In this document: piece by piece, positions 38,307 to 51,070 of the stretch
Layout of the letters: the number at the start of each line of letters is the position of its first letter
Numbering within the stretch: the first letter of the stretch is position 1
Source: Formicarius rufipectus
Taxonomy: Eukaryota; Chordata; Aves; Passeriformes; Formicariidae
Assembly: GCA_013399695.1 (NCBI GenBank)
Contig: VXAU01002497.1
Coordinates: 408,373-472,372 of the forward strand
Direction: 5' to 3'
DNA length: 64,000 bases
Made by a program: the position numbers and the translations under genes
The notes under the pieces: model-generated
Seen by the model: only the letters and a program-made list of their open reading frames with translations
The model's database searches: none
What the model was told of the DNA's origin: nothing

Positions 38307-41300
38307 AAAGGTTTTTTTTCCCTTGATTTTAGGTAACATTATCATAAGAAATGATAATGAAGTAAAATAAAATGTATGAGTTATAGTAATAAACAACAAA
38401 ATAATATGGCTGAACTGCATGATATTGGTAAAAAAACCTCATATATTGAACATTTTTCTGGGGGTTATTTTATCTCAAATTTAAATAAGGATTTAAATGA
38501 CACTTTTTTTTTTTTTGGTTGTTGTTTTATTTTTTTGTTTTTCCCTTGTGTTTTCTGAAAGCAGAGTGAGGATTGACTTGGATGAGAAACTGGAAATTAT
38601 AAGTAGCATCAAGAGAGATATCCAAAAGAGTACAAAAGCAGGAAATACACGCAATTCCAATAATTAAAGGGTAAAAGAAAAATACCTAAGAAAAGCATAT
38701 ATAGGAGCACTAATATAAATTGCCAAGTAAGTTTCTTCATTTTCTATTCTTTTCTCCTTTTGAGCATTCATTAAGAGAGAAGATCTCCCAGACTTAATCA
38801 GTTACAAAGAATTATGCTTAATTTTGGTCAAATGCTTTGGTTTTGGTACAGACTTAAGTATAGCACAAAGTAGTGTTTCACCTGTTACAAATTTCCAGTC
38901 ATAGTAAAACTCATTGACCATGATTTTATGAGTCCCATCATTAACCTTTTTATTTGTCCATCTAGCAGCTCAACCATTCAGACCTTAATGTGGGAAAGAG
39001 GTTTGAAGGCCTTATTACATTCAAGATAGTTGCCGTGCATTTCCCCCTTTTCTACAATCCATTCTACAAGTAATTTTATTATGAAAGCATCATATGGGAT
39101 TTTAGGAAGTCACTTGAAACCCAGGACACGTATAGCAGAATCTTCGTAATATTCTGTGCTGTTTTGGAAACTGTAAGAAATTCAATTTATTTAGTGCCTG
39201 GGTGTTGAAGGGGTAGTAAACAGAAATTCGGATTATTCAGAGATGAGAAATGCCTCTATTATAAAGGAGGCTTATAGAACAGAGGTGTCCTTAATTTGAT
39301 TTAAGATCTAGGGCTTTTGATATTGAAAACTGACTAGCTTGTGTATACATTTATGAACACCATAAAGTCAGGTACACTGAAAAAGACCACTGTTTAGTGT
39401 AGAATTATCTGTTGCTGATGAAATCAGAAATTCTCTGTCCTTGAGCAAAGATGCAACAGGTCTGAAAGTTTCAGTTACAGGAACTCTCTACGACAATGAG
39501 TATGATGAGTTTTTATTCAATGTCCCTGTAGAGTCAATCAAAAATCACTGCATCTCTGCTCTGTTTCAAAAAGGAAATCTGCATGAAAACATGATAGGCA
39601 ACAGAATCCCTCCAATGACAACAGAGAGCTGTTCCAGTTTGCCAGGATAATCCCAAGTACAAATACATTGACTCATTATGTCACTAATCACTTATTATAT
39701 AATTTATTACCAGCAGCTATAGAATATGTTATGTATGTGGAAATCAAATCTGTTACAAATAAAAGTAGGGTTAGGTAAGGTCTGATCCAATCTTATGCAC
39801 CATGTAGGGGACTGAAAATTTGTTATTTCTTGAGTTCTGGAGATCCTTCCAGAATGCAAATAGATCAAAACATTTCATTACTCTCTCCATTTACTCACCC
39901 TCCAAGGCTTTTTATAAACTACTGTTTGCTTTATAAATTAAATGGGACTGGATGCATGGAATGTTTCAGACACTGAAGGACTGTGTGAATAAAACTGCAT
40001 CCCAGAGATTATGTGAAGTGCACTGCTACTTGTGTGCTGCAGAATACCTTTGTGAATCTGTCTAAAATTAAACCTTGCTTGTGAGGCAAGGGCCAGCTGT
40101 GCTGAATTGTAGAAAAATCTTACATGATTTAGTGGTCAGGTAATGTAATAGAATTCAAGGTGAATAAATTTAAAGTAATACTGATAACAAATAGCGTGGA
40201 CCGACTTATGTTGCCATTTAAAACAGAATTCCGTTTACTGTAGTCAGATGGTAGTGAGTCTCGAAAATGTACATTCCTCATTACTGGCAGTCACAAAACA
40301 GCGATAGTTAGAGAGTATTAGGAAGGCAATAAAAATCAGAACAGAGAAAAATCATTAATCCATTGTATAATTGCATGCTTTTCCAGAGGATGTATATGTT
40401 TTACAGTTTTGCCTTAGCATGAGAGAAAAGAATAACACAAAGTGGTAAAATTTAGGGAAGCACAGTAGTGGTGATCAAAGACAAGGAAAAGGCTTATATC
40501 TGAGAAATAAGTAGGCTAGGCTAGACCAGGCATTTATAACTCATTGACTATTCAGACTGAACTCTGATTTCAAATGTATAGTTAATTTTCTAAACAGGAT
40601 TTGAAGTGAGCGTTGAGAACAAACCTTTGCAAATGCTTTTGCAAATTGTTTATTGTAGATTTCTCCAAATAATTAGAACATTCTTAAGGTAACCAAACAA
40701 AACCGGATTTAATTTTTTTTCCCCTGCAAGCTTTACCTTCAAAGGACACAGAGAAAAGCCTATGCAATTCTCTCACTGCAGTTTCTGTCTTTTAATGGTT
40801 CAAGTAATTTGAATTCAAATATAGCACAAAAACTGTTGTTATTACCTATTTCAATTATGTAACAAAAATGATTACATATTTCAGGTTGGGTTTCTTTTGG
40901 AAAACAAACAAACAAACACAATACAACAAAAAATGTGTTCTGAGGTCTACATTTTCTGTTTTGTGTATATGAAGATATTTCCTGAGAGCATTTCTTAAAC
41001 CCAGCAAGATTGCCAAATATCTGAGTGAAAACAAGTGAATAAAATAAAATTTGCTTATGAAGTTTTGAAGCTCAGCATATATAAGCAGGCAGGAAATAGA
41101 GCCAAAAAGAATCAAATAAAAGAAAATCAAGGAAACCTAGCTTTGACAGGGAGAGAAATTTTGCTAGATTATTTAATCTAAATGCTTCTTTTCCTCAGTT
41201 CATTCAAAAATGCAGCTGTTGCTGCCTTTGTTGTGGAAAAAATATGGTTGGTAATTAATGTGCATTGTACACCATAGCAGCACTTCTTAATTTTTAAAAA

Positions 41301-41758
41301 AGACTCTTCTAGATTATACAATGGATTATAAAGTCATCACACTGGAGATTCAGAGCAGTATTTCTACAGAATTTCAATAATTTGTGTAAGTCTGATGAGT
41401 CATGTTCTCTTCTTTAAATCAAGGGCTATGATTTTAAATTGCCACAAATTATTTAATTAAAACCATATTCAGAGTTGTATGCACCTATAGTAACATCAAG
41501 TTCAGACAAGAGTGCTTTTGTACTTTTGTAATGAATAATATCAGTGCCAAACACTGAGTTGTAACTTAGTAGTAATTACTTTTTTTGCCCCTGGAATTCT
41601 AAATTCAAGAGCTGTTTTTTTAAATAAAGAGTTGCATGTGCTTCCCTTTCTTGCCTGACATTAGTAAACTAACCTGCAATTTGCAAATTAAAATTAATAA
41701 AAAATATTAAAAACCTGTGTGGTCTTTGGTGGAGGCTATTTTGTTTGTTTGTTTTTGC
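38307..41758. other. Unannotated AT-rich sequence
   Basis: No gene is supported. An open frame of 89 codons ending at 39650 is discussed as a weak candidate. Poly-T runs occur at 38503-38517 and AAAC-type low complexity near 40900-40930. Confidence 0.45.
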
Positions 41759-41933
41759 TTTTTTTTTTTTTTTTTTTTTGTTGGNNNNNNNNNNNNNNNN
41801 NNNNNNNNNNNNNNNNNNNNNNNNNNNNNNNNNNNNNNNNNNNNNNNNNNNNNNNNNNNNNNNNNNNNNNNNNNNNNNNNNNNNNNNNNNNNNNNNNNNN
41901 NNNNNNNNNNNNNNNNNNTTTTTTTTTTTTTTT
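41759..41933. other. Assembly gap inside a T tract
   Basis: A run of 134 Ns (41785-41918) is bordered on both sides by T homopolymer. Its true length and content are unknown. ORFs crossing it are artefacts. Confidence 0.98.
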
Positions 41934-43048
41934 CTCCTTGTGTGTGTGTGCGCGCTACAAGGAACAGAATAGAGAAGGTAGAAGTTTAAAAACAGAGAAG
42001 TCCAATATTACAGGCATTTTAATGTTAGAGTGTGAAATTATTTTTGCAATCATTTATTTTAATAATTATTGCTACTTGGTTTAAGCACTGTGGAATAAAT
42101 CAAGGAAAATATTTAATTATCAGGAATAGACTTACATAAAACACTTTTGCTGAAACTTTGATTATTGGTAAATTTAATGTGACATCTACTTTTCTGGTTC
42201 AGTATAAAATCCAATGTGAAACAGCAGAATTTCTTGGAAAGTGCGATTTCTTGTGTCCAGTCTGTTTGATAGTGAAAATACTGAAGATGAAAATGCTACA
42301 AGTCCACCCGGTTTCCCGAAAGAGTGGAAACTGGACTATAACTTGTCTCCCCTGTTTGGTTTATGAACATAGGTTATTCAGTGCAATTAAGGCTATAATG
42401 CAATATTAAGTTATACAGATTTTTATTCATGCTAAGAAAGGAGCACAAGGTATTTAGCCAGTATTTTCTGCTTGGTTATGTCCTCACCCATTTTGAGATA
42501 GGTCAGTGTGCCTTTTGTCTGATTTAATTTTGTATGTTTGGTTGTGCTAAAGTATTTTATTTCTGTGCTAATATTGTGGTGTGATTCTGTATTATTTTGA
42601 TTACTCTCTTAGATTTGTTCTTCCCAGAAACTTCTATGTTGACATTTCAGGGGCCAGTCTGGCCTACTGAGCATTAAGGGGTTTTTTTATTTGCTCTGTT
42701 AGTCAGAGGTGGGAGCTGCTGCTGCTAAGTCTGGGGGAAAATATTGCATGTGTGAGTGGATACGCATGAGTGGATTGTGCTTTCATTTTAAATTAGTTCC
42801 TGGTTCTGACATCCTTTGAAATGAAAAGTGTGCTTGATGCCTGGTTGAGGTGACTTGTGAAGCTGAATAGTCCATTTTCTCAGTTGCTGAGCACTGGGAA
42901 TTGGTGTGGTACTAGCCTGTAGCAGTTATTGCTTGAGTTCTTGTGCATATGAACCATTTGTTCCTGGAAATGCAAATTTAGGATTTATATAAACAATTTG
43001 TTCCAGTCATAACCTGTCATTAAAACTGAAGCTTAGGTTTCACTCTCT
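41934..43048. other. Unannotated sequence
   Basis: No gene is supported. A small TG repeat follows the gap. The 48-codon open stretch at 42220-42366 is mentioned as a weak finding. Confidence 0.45.
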
Positions 43049-43916
43049 TGTGGGTTGACCTTGGCTGGATATCAGGTGTCCAACAAGCTGCTTTATCACT
43101 CCCCTCCTCACTGGGCAGGGGGAGGAAAACATGACTAAAATCTTGTGGAGTGAGATAAGGACACTCAGCAATTATCATTATGGGCAAAACAGCCTTGACT
43201 CGGACAATTTATTGCATATAAAATCAGAGTAGGATAATGAGAAGTAACCAAATCTTAAAACAGCTTTCCCCCACTCCTCCCTTCCTGCCAAGCTTAACTT
43301 CACTCCTCATTTTGTCTATGTCCTATCCAGGTAGAGGTGCAGGTGGATAGAATTGGGGGCTGTAGTTGGTCCACCACACGTTGTCTCTGTCATGCTTTCC
43401 TCTTCACACTCTTCCCCTTCTCCAGTGTGGGTCCCCCGCAGGGTCACAAGTCCTGCCAGAAAACCTGCTGTAGTGCTGTTCTCCCACAGGGTTGCAGCCT
43501 CCTTCAGGCATTCTCCTGCTTCATGGACTGCATGTGTATCCCTGCTCCTCTGTGAACCTCTGTGGGCTGCAGGGAGACAGCCTGCCTTGCCATGGGCTGC
43601 ACCACAGGCTGCAGGAGGATCTCTGCTTTGGTGTCTAGAGCACTTCTTCCCCTTCCTTCTTTGCTGATCTTGGTGTCTGGAGGGTTGTTCCTCACTCCCC
43701 TCTCCAGTTGCAATTGCTGTTGAGCAGTTTTTCCCCCTTTCTTAAATACTTTATCCCAGAGTTGCTGCCATGTCACTGATGTGCCCAGTCTTGGCCAGCA
43801 TGGGTCCATTTTGGAAGGAGCTGACATTGACTCTGTTGGATATGGGGAAAGGTTCTACCACCTTCTCACCTCTGTAGCTTTCCTTCTACAAAACCTGGCC
43901 ACACAAATCCAATGCA
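43049..43916 (-). mobile_element. Avian ERV LTR, second copy of the 620-1582 family
   Basis: Read on the minus strand this 868-bp LTR opens TGCATTGGATTTGTGTGGCC and ends GCCAAGGTCAACCCACA. A TATTTAAG core near 43740 follows CTCTGGGATAAAG and is a plausible TATA region. Downstream come GCAACAGC-type and CTGCAGCCC-type units, then GATTTGGTTACTTCTC-like and TTATCTCACTCCACAAGAT-like tracts of U5. It aligns in order with 620-1582, sharing the GGCAGGCTGTCYCYCTGCAG block, though it has lost part of the internal repeat array. An ORF of 107 codons on the minus strand and one of 104 on the plus strand both fall inside it and are not credited as genes. Confidence 0.85.
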
Positions 43917-46900
43917 CACACAGCACATATTGATTTTTGGTAGCTCTTTGGAGAAAGGGGCAAAGGTGGGTGAAGCAAAATCAGTAAAGACACTGCCCTT
44001 TTGTATCTTGGGGGGTTCTGTTTGGTTTCCTCTTGCCCTATGATTAACAGAAAGCTTGCAAAATATTTCAGTAGAAGACATGTATTTTTCTATCAGTTTC
44101 ACTTTCTAGTACTCAGGAAATACTGTCTTGGATAAATCAAGATTGAATTAAAAGGATTTTTTTGATATTTGAGGCCTGGGGAATGTTTGTCTATTTCAGT
44201 TTTTAAATTTGTTAGTGAAGTGTTCATGCAGCAAGAATGTGTGATATTATTTCACTATTTTTTTAAATTTTTTATTTCAAGGATCACAAAAGAGTTGTAA
44301 ATATTATTGTTTAATGCATACATATATACCTTATGATGGACAGCCTTGCATGTTGTAATTTTGTAAGCATTTACCGTATTTTATATCAAGATAGTGTCCA
44401 CATTTTAGATAAAAATAACATAAGTTTTGAGGATTAATGTGCTGTTTTCCTTTGGCATCATAAGACCTCAATTAGAGATATATATGTTGAAAGAGCAGAC
44501 ATATATTTTAACCACTAAGTGATTAAGAATTTTTTTCCTTCTAGTTATTTCCCCAGTCAAACTGCAGATTTAATGGGGATGGAGGAAGTGTGATTAGTGT
44601 GAACAGGAAGTATCTGTCCTGTCCCTGTGCTGGGCAGTGAGACTGGGTAACTCGACAAGGTCTTCAGTGAAGATTCAGCCCCAGTTGTTGTTCATAAATG
44701 AGCTTCCCTGTTGCTTTGTTCCCTTCCTATCACTGAAGTAAGTCCTGAATGCTGCCTACTGGGACTGAGGTACAGTGTGTCTGAGGTGATACAGTTTTAT
44801 GACTGAAAAAAACCTCCTACAGTTTTCTGACTCCATTCCATGGAGCCTATGGAGTAGTCTGTTTGTCTGTGGAAAAGATTCCTTTCTTTATCCTGGATAA
44901 TCCACATGCTCACAGCAAGTGTTCAGGTCCCTTCAATGGACTTCCCCAAGAATGCACTAAAGGGAAGCTCCTTTCTCATCTAGATGTGAGATACGTAAAT
45001 AACAGCCTCAGGAGCATCTGCCTCATAACATGTGTGGCTCCCTCATTTCACCAAGCAAGACCACACCAACTTAGTCTGAACTAGAAGCAGCAATAGCTAC
45101 TTCATAATGATCACCACTAGTCTCTCTCTCCATGACTTTAATAGCTGTAAAATTTATTCGTTCAGTTTATGGTTGAAGGAACTGACATCTATCAGATATT
45201 TAATTTGCATTTAATTATTTTCATCAATTACAGAAGATTATTGTCTGTAGAACATAGTAATTATATAGTGAAGTAGTAAAACCACACACTCTTCTATATA
45301 AAATACTATTTCTGTCTCTGCTTTGAAAAATTCTCTCAGTATTTTTAGCACGTAGGAACTTTTATGTAACATTTTTCAGACCTTTATGTAATATTTTTTG
45401 GTTTAGGGTGCCTATCATTTTTGCTTTTTTGAATTGTGAGTGATTGCTTTGTAGTTCACTGCCTCTTTCATGGAAGTCTGTTTCATTTAGTGTGCTAAAT
45501 GAAGATCACTACAGTTCAAACAAAATATAACTGGATTAGGATCTGAGTCTTGTGGATGTAACAGGTCAGATGGTCTTATAAGTTCCTTCTCTCAGATCTA
45601 ATGTAGCTCTATTAAAATCATTAAAGACCAAAGTGGACTAGTGTGCCTAGTCCTTTCACATCAGCATTGGGTACAGTGCTATGCAAACCAGTTCTCTATG
45701 CCTGATGCAGCAGCAACTGTACATCATACTCCCCCTTGCAGCCCTGTTTGTTTCCCTTATTCAGCCTAGATTTTGTACTTTCTTAGATTTTGCTACTTGA
45801 ACACTTTAAATTGAAAGCTTTATTAGATTTAATAGGTAAATTTTGTAGTGTTTCTTTTTTCCTGTTATTAAGGGTGACCTGTAAAAAAAAAAAAAGTTAA
45901 ATGTAAATAATTTATGCATTCTGATGAACAAGTTCCTTGAGGATTAAAAGAAGCTTCAGCGTTTTCACTGTTGCACTCTGACAATGAATCATTAGCAATG
46001 CCCAGTGTGCCAAAGTCCCAAGTGCACAGCTTCTGAAAATAACAGGCACAAAATGAGGGGTATTTTTTTCTCATTCATCAATTTTGTAAAGTCAAATTGG
46101 CTTTCTGGAATCCCCCACAGCAATTTGCAAATGAAGTATGAAATCAAATATTCCTACCTTCATGGTGCACAGGGAAAAGAAAAAAGAAATAGCTTTCCTA
46201 TTAGAGCTCTGACATGATATTTCAGTGATACTTGGTATCCAGTCAGATACCGCCAAAAATAAGAATTTAGTTCCAGATGTTGGAAGAAATATCATTTATA
46301 AAAATCTTTGGCATGCTTTTCCTCCTCAGCTTTCTTTTTCCTTTTCTCAGTGCTGCCAACCTTGATAGTTTTGTCTTTTAGAAAACATATTTGTTCATGC
46401 AAGTTCATCTCTAGTTTTCAGAAATTTTGGAAAGCCTTTTCACTTCATCTCATGATCATGGCTTGGGGAAATGTATGAGCTGGATGACTTCTCAAGGTAT
46501 ATTTTTTAATTCTGTGATTCATTAAGATTATCTATGTGTATTTTTTCTCCAATGTTTTCCTTGCATAGTATTTAATTCCCTAGATATCTTTCAGCTCTGT
46601 AAGCAGAATAAGAATCTTTTTCAGTGTTAACTTGTCTTGTTTTTATTATTCTTTTCATTTTAGTAATAAAATTGCAGTTTTCCTTTCTATTTGACATGGA
46701 ATATTCAGTATCTATAATAACCATTTACATACTATCTTAGATTATATAAAATTATGCGTATCATTAATCTTTTTTCAGTTAAAAGTTTTCTCTTTTGCTC
46801 ACTGGCATTAAAGTTGACTTAAATAGGTGATATGTCAATTAACATATTTTAGGTCTGCAGAAATTTTTATCTATGTAGATACTGTTAAAAAAGACTGTTT

Positions 46901-48459
46901 ATTTTGAATTCAGATATAAACCCCAAAAAGAATATAACAGAAAAAAAATATGGTAAATGCTGTGTCATCATCATAATATAACAGAATAATTCGGGGTTTA
47001 AGGGACCTTTATAGGTGACCTTTAGTCCCTTCAAGTGAAAACACATCCGTTCATTTGAGGCTTGAAAGCTATTCTTTATCCTTATCTTCAGATCTCTGTG
47101 CTTCAATTTCCCAAGAACTATTAATGGCTTTGGAAAGCAGTGTCAACTTAATGCACTAATGAAACAAGGCAATTCCTATATCTCACAAAATTGCCAAAGT
47201 CTTTGGGCATCAGTGGATGTCTTCTTGTTGTCCAAACATCTGGGAAGTTCTGTCTAGTGGTTGGTGGGGTGAGTGAACTACTAAAGCAAATATTCCTTCC
47301 AGGCCTTCAACTACAGTCACCAACTGTACAGATCTATGCCACTGAGAAACCTGATGAATTACTGTGCAGATCTTCACAAAAGCATAGCTGTATTACTGTA
47401 TTACTTTTGATGCCTGAGGGATGTTTTAACTTTTCTCAGGTAGTTCTTCACAGCAGCACATCATACAGTGTGGTAGGGGGAAAAAAAAAAAAAAAAGACT
47501 GTGATGGTATTCTTCTTGGAAATCCCTGTTGACCCTGCAATATCTTTATCCCTTTTACTTTTGTATTCAGCACTGAGGGAGATGAAACATCTTCAGTAAG
47601 GAAAAACGTTCTTGTTTCTCCTTTTTCTTCAAGGTTAAAGGTACTTAGCCACACCCCCCAAGATTTTAGTGACAGAACTGTGTATTTTTGGGATTTTATG
47701 ATTTTATATCAAAAGCTTCAAAACCTGAAAATGAGGTAATCTATATAAGTAAGAAACTATTATTATTGATGGGACTTGCTAGGCCCATTTTTCATTAGAA
47801 ATAAGGCATGATTACATTTCCTAGTGTCTGTTAAGATGTGATGCTGTATTTAAAATGCCTTGGGGCATTTCTGCTCTTTCCTGACTGGACATTAATGCCT
47901 GAAACTGTCATGTGAACTCAGACATCTTCTGAGCATAAGCACCTATACAGTCTCTCTTTGCTGCCAAGTTTCCTGTTTCCATGCAGGTGCTAGGAATATT
48001 TTTAGCTTTTAGGTCTCTTACACTTTTGGCAATTTTTCTGTGTGAAAACCAACTAAAAATGTTTGTGGGTCAAACTTCGGTTTGGAGCTATTTAAAAGTC
48101 ACAAATATTAATGCCTCATTTTCCCTTTTTTATTTTTCTGTTGATATTCAGATTATTCGCCCCCGTCCAAAAGTAGGTATCCCCTTAACCTGAATCCTTA
48201 AATAGATATTCAATTTGAACTCAGTAAATCATAGTTAGTGTAATTTAGTTTATCTTCTTAGAAGTAAACTTATCTTTCGACTGTGTTTATCAGTAATGGT
48301 CTTTATTTAAGGCAAGATTCCATATTCCTGACAACAATAACTCAGATCAAATTAACCGTGTACATTGAAATTTAATTTCCAGGGATTTAGAGTATCTTTT
48401 ATAATCAAAGCCACAAGACGTTTCTGAAACACTCTGCATATTTACAGGATTTTTAACCA
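43917..48459. other. Unannotated AT-rich sequence
   Basis: About 4.5 kb with no supported gene or repeat. Poly-A runs occur at 45883-45895 and 47480-47496. ORFs reach 113 codons but have no recognisable domain. Confidence 0.5.
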
Positions 48460-48511
48460 TGGAGACCAGCTCCTCACAGCCTCTGGCCCGGGGTGGTTAC
48501 TGGAAAACCTC

Positions 48512-48840
48512 TGTGCTGAAGATGGTATGGATACACACATGGGTCTTTTCAGGCTGGGTGTCGAAGCGAGAAGCAGCTTTATTCAAAGTAACAAAGAGTT
48601 ATATAACCTCAGGGGGTGGGGGTGGCTAGGGAACCTGGTTAGCCAATGGGGGAAGGGAAGGGTCACATACAGGCAGACCATCAGGGAGGGAGATAAATCA
48701 GCGGATACATTCATGGGGTTAAGGCAGGGGCGGGGCTGGCTGGGCAGTCCAGCTCAGGTAACAGTTTCACTTGGTGGGTGCACATATTATAAGAGAATCT
48801 GTACAAATAACGCAATTTCTAAAAGGTCTCTAATTTAGCA
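48512..48840 (-). mobile_element. Compact ERV LTR
   Basis: On the minus strand a TATA motif (GAGGTTATATAACTC, plus-strand 48597-48611) is followed about 20 bases on by TTTGAATAAAGCTGCTTCTC and CGCTTCGACACCCAGCC. This is the tight TATA-to-AATAAA arrangement with a short R region typical of compact retroviral LTRs. With ends at 48512 and 48840 the flanks acctc and aactc match at 4 of 5 bases. The GC-rich sequence at 48460-48511 may also belong to the element. I cannot say whether it is alpharetrovirus-like or ERVK-like. The 103-codon plus-strand ORF here is antisense to the LTR. Confidence 0.72.
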
Positions 48841-48962
48841 AACTCCTGGAGTCTGTTCTACTGGTCTTCTTGCTTCATCTCTTTCTTCCAATCCTGGTAG
48901 CTTGAGTGATCTCCCACAGTGTATTGTATCTCCCTTGTATGTCTCACTTACATGTGTCTCCT

Positions 48963-49226
48963 AGTCACAGGACAAGGGACAATGGGCACATATTGAAGCA
49001 CAGAAAGATCCATCTGAACATGAGGAACAACTTCTTTACCTCGAGAGTGACAGAGTACTATAACAGCCTACTCAGAAAGGTTGTGGCATGTCCTTCTCTG
49101 AAGAAATTCAAAACCCAGGATACAATCCTGTGCAATTTGCTCTAGGTGAGACTGCTTTAGCAGATGGAGTTGGACTAGATGAACTCCAGAGGTCCCTTCT
49201 AACCTCAACCACTCTGTGATTCTCGT
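48963..49226 (+). mobile_element. CR1 LINE 3' fragment
   Basis: This is a short 5'-truncated CR1 tail. It contains AGTCACAGGACAAGGGACAA, AGAAAGATCCATCTGAACAT, GAACAACTTCTTTACCTCGA, AGAAAGGTTGTGGCATGTCC and GACTAGATGAACTCCAGAGG. It ends TCCCTTCTAACCTCAACCAC followed by TCTGTGATTCT, the CR1 terminus. It lies 120 bases downstream of the compact LTR in opposite orientation. The 79-codon ORF (48906-49145) overlapping it is remnant ORF2-end or chance sequence. Confidence 0.93.
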
Positions 49227-50199
49227 TTGTCCCAAACTCACAATGTCTGTTTGAGCAGTCTCTGTGTTAGGAAAACTGAAAACAAAACTGTATAAACAGT
49301 GTATATATGGTGTCTAGAAGTCCATTATTTTCAGATCACCTGTCATATTGGATTGGAAAAAGTCCTGGCTCTGTGCTGTTAAACTCTTCTCTCCCTCTTT
49401 TCTGGGGCAGATAGGGAGAAACCTGATAAAATTCAGTTATTACTTTATGTGGTATGTGTAAACCACATAGGAAAAAATGGTAGTTCAGGTTTTGACAGTC
49501 CTTAGCATGGATAGAGTGGATTCAGGAAACACACTGTTTCATAAGGAGATTTATTTACCACATATAATGAAATTAGTTCTTGCTGTGATCTTCATAAAGA
49601 AGTAACCTTAACAGGCTATAGATAGATGCATTTATATAAAATCCCTCATAGATGAAACTCAAGACCTCTTAGAGAGAAGAAGTAAAAACAACACTTTTCA
49701 TGCTACAGTGGCTTGGAATTGCATATAGAACTAGGTTCAGCTTGCATAGATTGTCTGCTTTGTTATGTATTAGATCCTGTGTTGCTTACTGCTTTATATC
49801 TCTACGCAGATAGAGATTTCTTTTCTATACGTGCCCACACCCGCTGTATGACGTCTTTCAGCTGCACATCCTTTCAGGTAAGAAACCTGAAGTGTATATA
49901 TTCATATTATATAGTAAAATAAGATTCCATTGTGTTTGAGTAAAAAAATGTTGCAGGTTCAAAAAGTACACTGTGTCAATCCCACACTCATTAAAAAAAG
50001 TATGTGGTAAAACAGTAATTTGTGAGCTGTGGGTGTGTGGGGATTTCTTGTTTCATTTCATTAATGCAATAGTACAGACAGGATATTTTCATACGGCACG
50101 TATTATGTGAACTTTGAATAGTCAGTGTTGGTTTTGTTTGACTGCAGTTTAAGAGCATAAAGGAGATGCATTAGCCAAGGTTCAGAAAATGGCATTGAT
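49227..50199. other. Unannotated sequence with one exon-like segment
   Basis: No established gene. A 68-bp segment at 49810-49877 with good splice signals is described in the findings. Confidence 0.4.
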
Positions 50200-51070
50200 A
50201 TAAGACAATAAAGGCTGCTGTGGGTCAGACCAAAGTTTCCTCTAGTCTACTAACTGATGCCCATCAGAGCTCATAGAGCAAATGTCTAATAAGGACAGGG
50301 CATATAATGGTTTTCATTTGAACTGTTCTCAATTTTGAACTGTTTTTGGCTCACAATACTTTTTTACTGAATTGGGTTTCAGAGTGTTTTGCTTCCATGC
50401 AATGTTACATTTTACCCTGGAGGCTCTGTAAACTCAGCATTTGCAACAACTTGTGGCACTCTTGCATTGTCTGGGCAACTGCGTCCTTTGTTATGAAACT
50501 GGCTTATAATAGTTTCATTTTATGCTCCCAGTTTTTATATTAGAAGAGACAGTGAGCAATTTCTCCATGACTATTGTGTCTATGTTTGATTTTATAGTCC
50601 TCTTTTATCTGTCTCTTCTTTTAAGAGGCAAGAGTCTTTTGAAGATGTCAAGCCAGTCTGTCTTGACTTTTGTTTTTTTTTTTCCTTTTTTTGTCCATGC
50701 AGAAAGAGTCCAATGCCACAGAATGTTCTTACCAACATAGTCTGAACCTTTTCTTGTCTTATCAGATCTTACTTTGGATTACTTAAATAGGAATGTAATA
50801 TTTTTGTTTCATTCTCTATGCCTTTCCTAATAATTTCTATTGTTTTGTTTGGGTTTTTGACTGCTAGTGTGTACTGAGCACTGATCTGCTGATTTTACAG
50901 AGCTATGATAATCCCACAGTGCCTACCTAATCAGGTCAGGGCTTATCATTTCATTTGTACATCACTTACCTATGCACATTTCCCCTGTGTTTCACTCTGC
51001 ATTTACCTATTCATATGTATTTCTGTTGCTGCTCTCTCTGTTCCAGATGAGTTCACTTGTCATGTTAGAA
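50200..51070 (-). mobile_element. Ancient CR1-like LINE relic
   Basis: The segment follows, in order and in reverse complement, an old amniote CR1-like consensus that I know from turtle and crocodile sequence. The blocks are GCTGTGGGTCAGACCAAAGT near 50217, GATTTTATAGTCCTCTTTTA near 50588 with TGTCTCTTCTTTTAAGAGGC, CCTTTCCTAATAATTTCTAT near 50821, TTTTTGACTGCTAGTGTGTA, and GAGCTATGATAATCCCAC near 50901. The divergence is much greater than in the other CR1 pieces, so this is a deep fossil insertion. The right boundary is uncertain. Confidence 0.6.

Noticed and set aside
41717..42084. ORFs across the N run
   Set aside because: They consist of poly-T read as phenylalanine and of unknown bases.
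43353..43667. Plus-strand ORF of 104 codons rich in P, S and A
   Set aside because: It is antisense to the LTR at 43049-43916.
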